Under the pieces are notes generated by a model. The model was not told the origin of the DNA and did not search any database. It saw only the letters and a program-made list of their open reading frames with translations. A program made the position numbers and the translations under genes. A stretch of DNA of 64,000 nt, taken from Pleurotus ostreatus/Saccharomyces cerevisiae fusant (taxonomy: Eukaryota > Opisthokonta). The stretch is taken from the NCBI GenBank assembly GCA_024196135.1, contig JAMQCK010000002.1:528134-592133 (forward strand), in the 5' to 3' direction. Positions 25,665 to 38,911 of this stretch are shown here, piece by piece (positions within the stretch are counted from its first letter, which is position 1; every line of letters starts with the position of its first letter).

Positions 25665-27059
25665 CTACCACTTCTGCATGTCGAATCGCCCATGTAAGCG
25701 TGTAACAACTTGCAGGAAGTCAGGCTCGTTCTCCGGCGTGATATAGCCGAGGCGGAGGAAGAGGTCGATTAGGACTGTAACCTTCATCAGCGGCGAGGAG
25801 CGTAGGGATGGATGTGCGATGTGACTCACCGGTCGCACAGTTGTACTTGAACAAGCCGGCGCGCATCTTTGTGATGACCTCGTCCTGGGAGAGGAACTGA
25901 AGGATGAGACTGTAAGCATTGCTCTCTGCTGGGCCGTCACAGTGCGCACTTCGAAAGATTCGACCTCGCCGTCGAGGGGCTTGGGCTTAAAGAGGTTGGG
26001 GTCTGCGCCGGTAGGTATGCGCAGATCATATGTGTATCTGCAAATGCGTTAGCGACGTATGCACATGCTGAAGTCGTGACACTTACTCGACCTCGGGTTG
26101 TAGCCATCCTGTCGACGTTCTGTTGCGAAGGAAAAAGATTAGTGAACGGCTTCCAAGGATTGAGTGTTGCTCGAGGAAGAAGCGATGCACCTGTAGAAGT
26201 AGCTGACAGCACCTGTACAACGGCAGTGGCGGTTGACTACATCCGCGTCGATGCTGGCCTCCTCCATGCACTCCTTCACGAGCGAGTCCCACGCCGACAT
26301 GCCGCTGGGAATGCCACCGGCGACTGTGTTATCCAGGTAGCCAGGCCAGCTAACCAGTCATATCAACATTGCCGCTTCGACCACGGAACGGCGGCTGCAA
26401 CATACGTCTGCTTCGTCTTCGCACGCGTTGGCACCCAAATTCTGAGCTTGCCGTCCGCGCTCTCTTCGAACGCCGACATGTGCACGCCGTAGGTGACAAT
26501 ACCAAACAGTGCGCATGCGGAGCGCTCCAGGTCGAAGACAAAGTTGAGGGAGCCAGAATCAGGTGCGTCCCATTGCTCTGGTGTGGGGTAATCGTGTCGC
26601 GCGAATGGGTCTGCGTAGACGCTACGAGTACAAGTAAGTCGAAGCAGAAGAGGCTTCGCAAACGAGTAGAATAGCAGCCACTCACGGATAGAGTTCTCCT
26701 CGCCACTTGCGCGAGCCGCAGACATCCGGGAACTTCTCCTCGTCGCGCCACCGCTCAGCAAGTTCTCGCAACGCCGCGGACCGCTTCTTCGGCGTGTTCA
26801 GCGTGCGTGACAAGCTCACACGCCTCGGAGAGCTCAGAAACTCCCATAGTTTCTGCCCCTCGCCTTTTGACTCGTTCTCCTTGTACAACGCATCCACTAT
26901 GACTGGGCGCAGGAGTCCGATTTTCGGACTGTCCGGCGCAGGATTCAGGTGGAAAGGAAGAAGCTCCTCATCCGCAAAGTCCTGGGAGGGAGCGCCCGGA
27001 CGGAAGACGTCGCAGCGCTCGACGAGGTCGAGGAAACTCAGCGGTTTGGGCTCCGCCAT
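25665..27059 (-). CDS. Nudix hydrolase with N-terminal DUF4743 domain
   Basis: Seven exons (27059-26686, 26621-26406, 26349-26191, 26119-26087, 26037-25950, 25896-25830, 25774-25665) give 348 residues. Residues 1-150 match the DUF4743 layout found before Nudix domains in fungal relatives of yeast YJR142W and plant NUDT20/24. The Nudix region includes AGGIPSGMSAWDSLVKECME with metal-binding acidic residues Glu223, Glu226 and Glu227. A characteristic tail follows: PEVEYTYDLRIP, then GEVESFEFLSQDEV and LRLGYITPENEPDFLQVVTR. Relatives hydrolyse damaged thiamine diphosphates or other nucleotide-like phosphates; the substrate here is not known. The intron before exon 6 was placed because ESFE-FLSQDEV restores the family sequence. 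Confidence 0.87.
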
Positions 27060-27506
27060 TGCAGGAGGAGCTGGAAGGTGATGTGGCGCGATGGATGATC
27101 AGGGCGGACCGGGGAAGCGGCGGCCCGATTGTTTGATCCGCGGCCTTCCTTGATATTTCCCGTTCAGGCAGGTATTGTTCTCTCATTCGGAACTTCCATG
27201 TCGGTGGTCATGCAGCCGACTAGTGCGAGAAAGTCGGAGGGCGTGCTTGCTCAGAAGCTATCGGTGTGAGATGCGCGCCGTATGACCACTGCTAGAGTGC
27301 TAGGATGAGCACAGGATGGGACCGATCCGTGATAGATAGCGCCAGTGGTAATAGAGTGCTGCAGCCCTGCTCGCATCGCATAATGAGTACGTTGATCCGC
27401 CGCCCTCCTCGGCTCGCCTGCAGGTACTTATACTAGGATTGCGCTAGCTCGCTAGCCAGATTCGCCTTGCCCTCCTTCCCCCCACATCTCAAAGCTCAGA
27501 ATAATC
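27060..27506. other. Divergent intergenic region, 447 bp
   Basis: Promoter region between the Nudix gene and the first peroxidase gene. No gene is seen. Confidence 0.5.
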
Positions 27507-28794
27507 ATGCCGAGCTTCGAATTCTTGCTGGCTTGCGTTAAGACCATCCTCTGGGACATATATCTTACCATCGCGAACAAGATCACTCCCGATGCTCGGC
27601 CTGGCCGCCTCATACCCGCAGGCATGCCTGGCGCTGGTGGAAAATGGCCCAAGTTCGTCCCACCTTCACCAGGAGACAGCCGTTGCTCGTGTCCGGCACT
27701 GAATGCTATGGCCAATCATGGTGAGTGTCCAGTGCAGTATGCCAAAGCGCAAATGACTGAATCAATAATAAATCACCTATAGGCATCCTCCCCCACGACG
27801 GCAAGAACATTACCTTCTCCGAGATGGGCGACAAGATCCATTCGACCTACAACTTCGCCCCCTCCTTCTGCTACTTCGTGCCCAACTACGCCGCGAACAT
27901 GCTCGGCAGGAGCTACGCGCGTCATACCTTCAATCTCGCCGGTAAGTCGGGGGCGGACCGCCGACTCTGACGAGGCGGTCACCCGAGTATGACGAGTTTT
28001 AACACCCAGGACAGACCTTGACCTGCACAACGGCATCGAGCACGATGCGTCGTTGACTCGTGAGTAGTCTCCGGTTCTGGCGCGCGACATCTTGTTGACG
28101 AGGACTGCTAGGGCTTGACTCCGCACTCGCGCCCGACCAGGGCACTCCTCACGAGCCCTTCGTCCGCGAGCTGCTCGACTCTGCATCCGGGCGCGATGCT
28201 CGCACGGGCGAGCCGCGCCTCACCGTCGCCGACCTCTCCAAAATCTCCGCCCGCCGCCGCGTGCAAGCGCGCGCCACCAACGGCGCCTACTCGCTCGAGA
28301 AGGTCCATCAGAAGTTTAGCGCGGCCAAGTACGTACCATTCACCCAAAGCATTTACCTGACCACAACCGTTGAACCTATTCATCACCCATCCAACCTACT
28401 CATCACCCATCCAACCTACTCATCACCCATCTAACCCGCCACCTCCAGCTCCTCCACCATGCTGCGCATCTTCGGCGGCAAATTGGACGATCTGGAGACG
28501 ATGCTCCTGGAGGAGCGCATCCCCGACGGCTGGGAGTCGAGCACCAAAGCACGACACGGGCTGACGATCCTGAGCTTCCAGGATACGGTGAAGGCGGTGG
28601 CGAAGGGGATTGATGAGAGGGCGGCGGCGAGGGAGATGGAAGTGGAGGGGGCGATCGAAGTGGAAGACGAGAAGGGGAGGGAGTTGGAAAATGAGAAGGC
28701 GAGGGAGACGGGGAAGGGTCCGGCGATGGGAAACGACTCGGAGCAGGTGCCGCTGTTGCGGTCGAGGAAGGGGATGGGGATTGGGCAGGCGTAG
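27507..28794 (+). CDS. Heme-thiolate peroxidase (unspecific peroxygenase-like), copy 1
   Basis: Exons 27507-27720, 27783-27941, 28015-28059, 28112-28328 and 28449-28794 give 326 residues. These enzymes (chloroperoxidase/UPO superfamily) use heme with a Cys ligand and peroxide to oxidise or halogenate organic substrates. The proximal Cys is probably Cys62 in [15 protein letters not shown], where the usual Pro-Cys-Pro reads Ser-Cys-Pro. The distal motif EHD is at 133-135 in [12 protein letters not shown]. Residues 5-24 are hydrophobic and could be a signal anchor. The C-terminal tail after about residue 270 is rich in Glu, Arg and Lys. The gene faces an almost identical copy. Intron 4 carries three 20-bp repeats. 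Confidence 0.85.
28376..28435 (+). repeat. Three tandem 20-bp repeats in peroxidase intron
   Basis: Units at 28376-28395, 28396-28415 and 28416-28435 share CTACTCATCACCCATCCAAC with one mismatch each in units 1 and 3. They lie inside intron 4 of copy 1 and are absent from the matching intron of copy 2. Confidence 0.9.
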
Positions 28795-28905
28795 GATATG
28801 AGCATAAACACGACGCGATCTATTACCATCTTGATTCTTCGAATGTACACGCATAGCACAACATATGAAAGCGCGTTACAAGACTCACAGTCCCTCTATT
28901 CCGAC

Positions 28906-30081
28906 TCAAACCATCTCCTTCACGTCCTTCCCCTCCTCCATGCCTGCCATCTTCTCCACCTCCAAGTCCCTCACTACCCCCTTCTCCAAATCCTTCGCCG
29001 CCTCCCCCTCCATCTCCCTTGCCGCCGCCCCCTCATCGATCCCCTTCGCCACCGCCTTCACCGTCGACTGGAACGACAGGATCGTGAGCCCGTGCCGCGC
29101 CTTCGTGCTCGACTCCCAGCCGTCGGGGATGCGTTCCTCGAGGAGCATCGTCTCGAGGTCGTCCAGCTTGCCGCCGAAGATGCGCAGCATGGTGGAGGAG
29201 CTGGAAAGAGTGTTGAGATTAGCTTGATGTTCAGCCCATGTGATCCAGTATGTGATACGTACTTAGCCGCACTGAACTTCTGATGAACGGCCGCGAGGGA
29301 GTAGGCACCATTGGTGGCGCGCGCTTGCACGCGGCGGCGGGCAGAGATTTTGGAGAGATCGGCGACGGTGAGGCGTTTCTCGCCCGTGCGAGCGTCGCGC
29401 CCGGACGCCGAGTCGAGCAGCTCGCGGACGAAAGGCTCATACGGGGCGCCCTGGTCGGGCGCGAGCGCTGAGTCAAGACCTGGCGGTCTTCGTCAGCTTC
29501 ACAGATGAATGCTTGAAGGGGTTATACTCACGAGTCAACGACGCATCGTGCTCGATCCCATTGTGCAGGTCCAAATCTGGCCCGCGCATTAGAACTTTGT
29601 CCAGGCGGAGGCTTCGCTTGCCCCAACTTACCAGCAAGACTGAAGGTATGTTTCTTGTAGCTCCTGCCGAGCATGTTCGCGGCGAAGTTGGGCACGAAGT
29701 AGCAGAAGGATGGGGCGAAGTTGTATGTGGAGTGGATCTTGTCGCCCATCTCGGAGAAGGTAATGTTTTTGCCGTCGTGCGGGAGGATGCCTGGGTAGAA
29801 CATCAGTATCGACGGAGCCTGACTGTGATACAAGTGCGCTTGAGTGCGTTGCGCAAATGACACTCACCATGGTTCGCCATAGCATTCAACGCCGGGCAGG
29901 AGCATCGACTGTCCCCTGCCCTGGGAGGCACGAACTCAGGCCATTTTCCACCTGCACCAGGCATCCCTGCGGGAATGAGGCGGCCAGGCTTGGCATTTGG
30001 GGTGAGAAGATTGGCGATGTTCAGGTAGATGTCCCAAAGGAGGGTTTTGATGCAGACGAAGATGAACCCGAGGCCAGGCAT
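28906..30081 (-). CDS. Heme-thiolate peroxidase (unspecific peroxygenase-like), copy 2
   Basis: Exons 30081-29868, 29790-29632, 29576-29532, 29479-29263 and 29200-28906 give 309 residues. The first four exons have exactly the same lengths as in copy 1 (214, 159, 45, 217) and the same phases. The exon 3 translation is identical in both copies, and exon 2 differs at about four residues. The SCPALN and EHD motifs are kept. The hydrophobic N-terminus differs in several residues (MPGLGFIFVCIKTLLWDIYL) but keeps its character. The C-terminal tail is shorter and different. Convergent with copy 1; only 111 bp separate the stop codons. Confidence 0.85.
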
Positions 30082-30462
30082 GCCGAGAGACGGGAAGAAG
30101 AAAAATTAGGCGAGGTAGGAGGAAATGCGGGCATATATTATGACTTGCTGGAGCCGAATAGAACGCCGCGCATCGAGGCATGCTTCCCTAAAGAAGGCCT
30201 GTCGCGCGTCAGATAGGTAGGCCTGAGTTGCAGTACACGTGTTGCTGCCTGCGCTCTGTGCGAAGAGGGTGAGTGTACCTCACCAACGCAGCCTACCTGA
30301 GAATGTTGTGACAGCCGCCCACTGTGCGCCAATCAAGTGGTGTTGCTTGCTATGACATGTCGGTGGAGGAAATGCACAAGCCGACAGCTGCAAAATTGGT
30401 TCGAAAACGCCTGTGTAGCACGCGCACTGCATATAGAGTCACAAAAAAATACACTGCAGTCG
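30082..30462. other. Intergenic, 381 bp
   Basis: Promoter of peroxidase copy 2 and 3' flank of SHR3. No gene is seen. Confidence 0.5.
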
Positions 30463-31101
30463 TTACTTGCTGTCCGACACAAGTTCCTCGACCTCCTCCT
30501 GGTCCTCCCTCGCCGAGCGCTGAACCCACTGCCGACCAGCTTGGAGGGCAAGCACACCAGTCAGCGCGACGCTGCACATGAGGTGGTTTGAGGCAAGGTC
30601 GATGACAGCCGTGCGAAGGGTCTTCGGCACTATCGCATCGGGCTCGTGAGGGGGGATAGTCTCGAAGTTTTTGATGATGCCTGCGAAACATCAAGTATGG
30701 GGCGAACGAAGAACGTAGACGTACGTACTGGGGAGCACGTTGTACACATACATGGCGAGCGTGGCGCCGAAGAGACCTAGAGAGCTCGTCAGTCGCGTGG
30801 GAGGGGGAGCTGGGGAGGAACACGTACAGATACTGCCTCCGTCAAACATGATGTTGTCTGCCTGGCCATCCCCGAGACTCCAAAGGATGGTGCTTCCTGC
30901 AAGAGAGACTACAAGCCCAAGTAGCAGTTGGGACCACCTGGGCATTGTCTCGAGAATGGAATAGTAGCGCACGGCGGTCCAGAGGTCGACCTCCGCCGCC
31001 GGCGGGCGCCAGAGCGTGAGCAAGTCGACGATCCAATGTGTGAAGAGGCACCCGAGCAAGAAGCTCGTCGTGCACACCACTATCATCGTTCGGAGACCCA
31101 T
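30463..31101 (-). CDS. SHR3: Shr3-like ER chaperone for amino-acid permeases
   Basis: Exons 31101-30828, 30776-30729 and 30680-30463 give 179 residues. In yeasts, Shr3 sits in the ER membrane and keeps amino-acid permeases from aggregating before export. The protein has four hydrophobic segments: TMIVVCTTSFLLGCLFTHWI, LLLGLVVSLAGSTILWSL, the short ATLAMYVYNVLP stretch and LMCSVALTGVLALQAG. The sequences FTHWIVDLLTLW, DGQADNIMFDGGSI and the C-terminal GVLALQAGRQW match fungal Shr3 proteins as I know them. The tail is acidic (QEEVEEL). It is divergent from the RsfS-like gene with 175 bp between start codons. Confidence 0.78.
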
Positions 31102-31276
31102 CGTGAGTGAGGGGGAGGCGGCGGGGAGGACTTGGTCGTGGTCGACTTGAACAGTGCCGAACGCGTTGACGCCAAGTCGCCGCGCACTTCCCGCCTGGCC
31201 GGCCCGCATTCTCCGGTGGCGTCGCGCCGACCTTCGCGCGTCACCAGCGTCAATTTCCTCAGACTCCAAGTTCATC

Positions 31277-31998
31277 ATGAGCCTCACCACTGCCCTTCGC
31301 AGCCTCTCGCGGGCCCCAGTGCGGCCTTCGGCGCGCCTCTTTGCTGTATCTGCACCTTCACGATCAACTCCATGGTTCGTCGACCCCGCGGAAACCGCAG
31401 CAAGACGTGCACCGCTCGAAGTTGCTGAAGAAGCACCACCGGTACCAGATGCTGCCCCCACGCCGCTCAAGGCTCTTAGGCAATCACTTGTGAAGTCACC
31501 TCACCTCGATCGCGCATCTGTCGTCGTCGCACCGCATAATGAACTGTTGCCGGAGTCTGGAGAGCCGCCAGTGAGGGAAAGGCGGCATGGAGTACGGCGC
31601 AAGAGGGGAGGGAATTATTCGGGGGAGACACTGTACGAGGATACAGGAGGGATCTGGGACTGGGTCATGCTGGCGCAGGTGCGTTTGCAGACAACTTGTT
31701 GCAAGCCACTTCTGAACGTGTGCTAGGTGAAGGAAGGAACGGAGAACCGTGGAGGTATCGAGGCTGTCGTTAGAGATGTACACAGAACCGTGCGTCCTCA
31801 CAATATTTCTTGTACTTTATACTCACTCGAATATAGCTCTCCACCCTCGACCCGCCCATCACTCTCCCCGCCCACCTCAAGCGCGGCGAGCACAACGGCT
31901 GGGCCATGATCGACGCTGGTAACTTCGCCGTCCACATCATGAGCAAACCCGCACGCGACAAGTACTTTGGCTCTGCCCTCGCACGTCTCAGGCAATAG
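31277..31998 (+). CDS. RsfS/Iojap-like mitochondrial ribosome-silencing factor
   Basis: Exons 31277-31678, 31727-31789 and 31837-31998 give 208 residues. The N-terminus is an Arg/Ser/Ala mitochondrial presequence (MSLTTALRSLSRAPVRPSAR). After a variable linker, the RsfS/Iojap fold appears: WDWVMLAQVKEGTENRGGIE, then GEHNGWAMIDAGNFAVHIMS followed by KPARDKYF. Family members bind ribosomal protein uL14 on the large subunit and hinder subunit joining; in yeast the domain is fused into Atp25. Here it stands alone. Mitochondrial location is inferred from the presequence. Confidence 0.75.
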
Positions 31999-32223
31999 TT
32001 ACTCTCCTACCTACATCAACCTCACTCCTACTACCCAACCTCCTCTCTACACCGCAACCTCATCTCTGTACCATAAATGCATGATCTGCTCGCCACAGGG
32101 GCGCCTCTCCTCGGTAATCATGTGCGTGCCGGAATGACCGGTGCCGGACCCTCGTCCCCCACGTTCTTGCGCTTCCCCGCCTTGTCCTGCCCCACCACGT
32201 TCCTGTCCTTGTCCTTCCCCACC

Positions 32224-34083
32224 ATGGCCACCTCGTACCCGCCTCCTCCCAACCTCCCCAAACCCGAACACATTCCACCACTTCCTCTCCTCCCCATCGA
32301 ACCTGCCGAACTCGATGCTTCGAGCACCCTTCCCTCCCTCCTCCCCGACGTCGCGGACTACAACACCCTCCCCGGCTTCACCTACTCCAAGCACCTCATC
32401 CCCGCGTGCAAGCTGCGCACCGTGCCCACGCAGTATGAGATGCCGCGTGCGGACCCCGCGCTGCTAGCGAGTAAGGAGAGGAGGAAGGCAGAAATGGAGC
32501 GCGTGGCGAGCGAAGTGAGGAAGGTAGTGTTGAGCGATGAGTGGTGGGGGGAGACGTCTGGGTATAAGCCTGCGGTGCCGCTTTCCAATTCCTTGGCCAG
32601 GTTCAGGCGGAATGGTGGGGAGACGCGTGCTCAGCCTGGGTTAACGCTGTTCTTCGCGCATGCGAATGGGTTCAACAAAGAGGTATGCCACCTTTTTGCC
32701 TGAGTTGCGCACGAAGCACCTTGACTTACACCCCCAGACCTGGTATCCGGCGCTTCAACATCTAGTCAGAAACCACGCAGCTGCAGACAACATTGCAGAA
32801 ATCTGGGTCTGGGAAGCTGTCCATCACGGCGAAGCTGCCGTTATTAATCGGCCAGGTCTCCAGGGCTTCTGTTCGTATACTTCTATCATACCCGCCACCG
32901 GTGTGCGTCGTGCGATTCTCTCCTCCGACTGACCCTATTACTAGACACCTGGCGCGACAACACCCGCGATATCCTCAACTTCCTCCTGCACTTCATCCCT
33001 GCAGAAGCAAGCTCTAATGCACTCCCCACGCATCTCCCTCGGGTTTCCGCAGCGGAGACTGCTGTAAGACGCTCAGTCGGCCTACAGCGGCGGCATGTCG
33101 CGGCTATCGGGCACTCGTTCAGTGGGTGTGCGAGGTAAGTGACAGATCGGCGTACGCGAGGTGGCAACGATAGGCCGCACCCTAGAAGCTGACGAAGTCC
33201 TCGTACAGCGCGCTCGCCGCCCTGACCCCTCCCAATGGCCACAAACTCCTCCACAGCCTGATTCTCGTCGACCCAGTCATAATGAAACCCCAATCTGAGC
33301 ATGAGAAGAAGGGTATATCTGGCCTTACGATTGCTGCCGTTGGCAGGAGAGCGCGATGGGCGTCAAGGTAGTTAGCTGTGCTCCCTTCCATGGAAGCTCG
33401 ACAGCTCAAGAAATCGTGTCCCAGGGAAGAAGCTAAGCATTCCTTCCTCGCGTCGCCCTTCTTCCAACGGTGGGATCCTGCCGTGCTGGATGCGTACGTG
33501 CAGGGCGGGCTGTATGAGAAAGATGGCGGAGGTGAGAGTATGTTTGACATAACCGTGATATGCGTTCTGACGACCGCCTCGTAGTCGAGCTCCGCATGAC
33601 CCCCTTCGACGAGGCGCTCATGTTCGCCGACTCGCGCACGAGCCCGGAGGTACACAAGAGGTTGCCCTCGCTCACCGAGGACGTCGAGATGCGGTGGATT
33701 ATTCCGGAGCCAGGGCAGAAAGAGTGAGTGACGCGGCCTGTCTTGTCGAGAGATTCCTTCTCTTACGACGCGAACCGAACTTGCCACCTATGCAACCGAA
33801 CTTACGGCCTAATGCAACCGAACTTACAACTTATGTAGGATGGGCTCCTCCGAGGAGACCCAAGTCCGCGTATGGCTACGCTCGAAGAACTCATCCAATG
33901 TGCGCATTGAGGGCGCGGGGCATTTGATTCCGCAGGAGAAGCCGGAGAGTCTGGGTGAGTACTGTAAATACTGTCTGGTCAATGAACGTGAAGAGCTGAC
34001 TTGTTGCAGCACGCGAGATCGCGGCGTTCGTGGAGAGGAAGGGCGCGGAGGTCAGGCGGAAGACGCAGACCTCCAAGTTGTGA
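32224..34083 (+). CDS. Alpha/beta hydrolase
   Basis: Exons 32224-32682, 32738-32870, 32945-33134, 33209-33367, 33425-33531, 33585-33723, 33839-33954 and 34010-34083 give 458 residues. The oxyanion-side motif FFAHANGFNKE and the nucleophile elbow AAIGHSFSG (Ser flanked by Gly) are clear, followed by SLILVDPVI and, near the end, a catalytic His in IEGAGHLIPQEKPE. This is the standard alpha/beta-hydrolase order. The first about 130 residues are a Pro-rich, variable extension. The substrate is unknown; fungal relatives are often annotated only as hydrolases. The ATG at 32224 (CACCATGG) is preferred; an in-frame ATG at 32077 would add 49 residues. Confidence 0.85.
33773..33825 (+). repeat. Short imperfect repeats in hydrolase intron
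   Basis: AACCGAACTT occurs at 33773, 33794 and 33816 with 21-22 bp spacing, inside intron 6 of the hydrolase gene. Neighbouring bases are partly conserved (TGCAACCGAACTTAC). Confidence 0.7.
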
Positions 34084-34437
34084 TCGTAGATGGACTGTAG
34101 AACGAATTCCACTCTCAATAATCCCTCGTAGACGAAGTCAAGAATGAGCGTGCTTAAGATCTTGCTTTGGCCTTCTCTAGCCTTCGTCCGCACCGAGTTC
34201 ACCCGCTTTGTGGGCGTTCTCTACGGCAAGTGCCGAGATAGATTAGTTCCGTTGATGGCCATACCCTATCCTTGCTAAGTTCAGTCACTCGGTTGCGCAT
34301 ATGCGATGTCTGTCCCTACTCGTGTGTCGGCGCGTCTCGCTATATGCAGCCCATCGCATTTCCGCCTTTGCGCTGGCATCAAGGCGAATGCATAGCGTGT
34401 GCAAAGGTCTTTCTCGCCTCGGGCTAGTCCTCTGTCA
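34084..34437. other. Intergenic, 354 bp
   Basis: 3' flank of the hydrolase gene and promoter of the kinase-like gene. No gene is seen. Confidence 0.5.
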
Positions 34438-36241
34438 ATGACCGTGCTCATGTTCAATCACCTTCCAGACCGAGATGAACTGTTCTCTGTGACGCAGTAT
34501 CGCTGGCTGTACAACAACGAGCAGCGTAGGACTCTCTTATACGCTTGAGAAGGCTCGCTGAAGTTGCTTACGAGCAGAACTTGCTGTTCGCCACGTTCCT
34601 TTCAACGTCGAAGCGCTCCTCGATATCGCGGTCAAGGCTGCTGGCGCTAACGAAATTGTGTCTTTCAAGAAAGTTCAAGACGGTAAGTTGATCCTCATGT
34701 TTACGTTCTAGCACTGAGATATAATAGGAATAAACACACGCGTCTTTGACCTCAAGACCGACAATGGCAAGGAATATATCGTCAAAATTCCATTTCCTGT
34801 CGCCGGTCCGAAGCACCTTCTCACCGCCAGTGAAGTGGCCACACTGGACTACATTCGCACAGAGCTGCGCATCCCTGCTCCCGTCGTTTGTTCATGGTCC
34901 TCGCACGCCGAAAGCACGCCTGTTGGCTGCGAGTACATCATGTACGAGAAGCTCCGTGGTGAACCCCTTCGCGCACACGAGTGCACCGACGTCGACCTCG
35001 AGGACGATCCCTACGTCCAGCTGATACCCTTCATTCGGGCTATCGAGTCTGTGCTGTCCAACATACGCTTCTCTCAAATTGGCAGCATCTACTACAAGGA
35101 AGACGTCCACGAGTCTATTCGCGACAGGCCTCTGTACAAGAACCCGGATCTGGAAAACGAGAATACGGCGCGATTTTGCATAGGTCCCACAGTGCACCGA
35201 GAATTCTGGAGAGCGGGCAGGCATGCGCTGGATGTCGACAGGGGGCCATGTGAGTTATGTATTTGATAACGAAACAAAAAAACTCATTAGCGCACAGGGG
35301 AGAGCGTTCAGGATTACATGTACGCCTTGGGTGCTTGTGCGCGAGCCACCATCGAAGCCGCGCCGGATCCTGACAAAGACGACGCCTATCGTGACTGGAT
35401 CACGAAGTACGAGATGCTAGTCCCCGACCTTGCTCCCGACGGATACATCGCACTCGTCCTCTGGCACCCCGACCTCAGCGTGAACAACATCATCGTCTCC
35501 CGCGATGAATCCTCGTATCGCCTGAGCGGCATCATCGACTGGCAGGGGGCGACCGTTGGGCCGTACTACAGGCAATTTGCCCTCCCGCAGCCGTACGATT
35601 TCGACCTGAAATCCGAACCGCGCGTGGTTTACTCTGAGGAGGGGACCCCAGAACTCGCTGTCGAACTCGATGACCTGGACCAAGAAAGCAAGGAAGTGGT
35701 TCAGTACACGCTTCGACGCGCGTGGAGGGCCTACTTGTATGAAAGAGTCCTGCGCAAGGAGGACCCTCGGTTGGCGGAGGACTTGTGCAACCCGACTAGC
35801 CACATGGCTATTTTGCGCGCCGTCACCAACTCCGCGCACACGATCAATCGTGGGTCCCGGTGGCTGCCGCTTATCTGCCGGGATATTGCGAACGTGTGGT
35901 CGCTGTGGGGTGTTATCGTGGGAGTCGACGACGATGGCACTCCCATGGACCCTTTCCCGTTTGCATTTTCCGATGAAGAGGCCGAACGGGCCCACGAAGA
36001 AGCAGACCGCTTCGTTCGTGAACTGGCAATGTGCGAGGATGTGCTTTTAGAACTAGGTCTGAGGTGGGAGGACGAGGGTATCGTTCCGGCGGAGCGGTAC
36101 GAGGAGGTGAAGAAGGCTGTCGAGGAAGCTCGACAAGCAGCACTTGATTCTGCTCCTGATGCTGAGGAAAGGGCGCGTATAGAGATGGCATGGCCTCTTC
36201 AGGACGGAAAGCCCTCTTTGAGCGCCGACCGCTGCTGGTAG
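34438..36241 (+). CDS. Aim9-like phosphotransferase (APH kinase fold)
   Basis: Exons 34438-34525, 34578-34682, 34728-35249 and 35298-36241 give 552 residues. The N-terminus DELFSVTQYRWLYNNEQQLA and VPFNVEALLDIAVKAAG match the start of fungal Aim9-like proteins. The kinase-like core shows the Lys-containing EYIVKIPFPV strand, the catalytic loop HPDLSVNNIIVS (His295, Asp297, Asn302) and the metal-binding Asp319 in IIDWQGATVGP. The C-terminus is a helical Glu/Ala-rich region. Such proteins are numerous in mushrooms; Aim9 is mitochondrial in yeast, and substrates are unknown. The first two exons are short and were recovered by frame and family pattern. The start may instead be the ATG at 34450. 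Confidence 0.82.
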
Positions 36242-36448
36242 CTACCTATGACATACTTGAATGGGAGTTGTGGGTGCAAGTCAGTTTGTGCACGTGAGGC
36301 GGCGGAAATCGGACCGCTTGAGCGATTGGCGCGGGGCGATTGGCCGAGCGGGCGCGTAGTCTTGCTGACTTTGTTTTTTATGAACCCCATCCTCCCCCGC
36401 TGACTCTGCTCGTCGTCCACTGGCTCCAGACAACAACTGATTATTGGC

Positions 36449-38553
<2,105 letters not shown>

Positions 38554-38911
38554 ATAGAATCTCTACTCATGGTATCTTTATCAGCTTAGCCGCGTCTAAT
38601 AGTAATCGCGTATAGAGCATTGGGAGGGTGCAGGGAGCGTGTGTTCACCACCAGACGGGCGCCTATCGGACCGGCCATCCGTGGACAAAAACTCCCAAAT
38701 GCGGAAAGTAGGTGATTTGCTCCCCTCCCTCATCGCGCAAGCACGCGCTAGATTACCTGCGTCCCTCCCTCCAATGTCGCAGCAGGCCGCGGCTCCAAGC
38801 ACAAACATGACAGCGTGCGTTGATGGTCCTGACGCACGGTCGCCTCCCCTGGGCGGGCCTCATACTTAACACTATGGCGGGGCGTGATAAGCGCTCTCCC
38901 CTCCGTCGCTC
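38554..38911. other. Intergenic, 358 bp
   Basis: 3' flank of LETM1 and promoter of the membrane protein gene. No gene is seen. Confidence 0.5.

Noticed and set aside
28376..28435. CRISPR-like array
   Set aside because: Units are directly adjacent without spacers, lie in an intron and the genome is eukaryotic.
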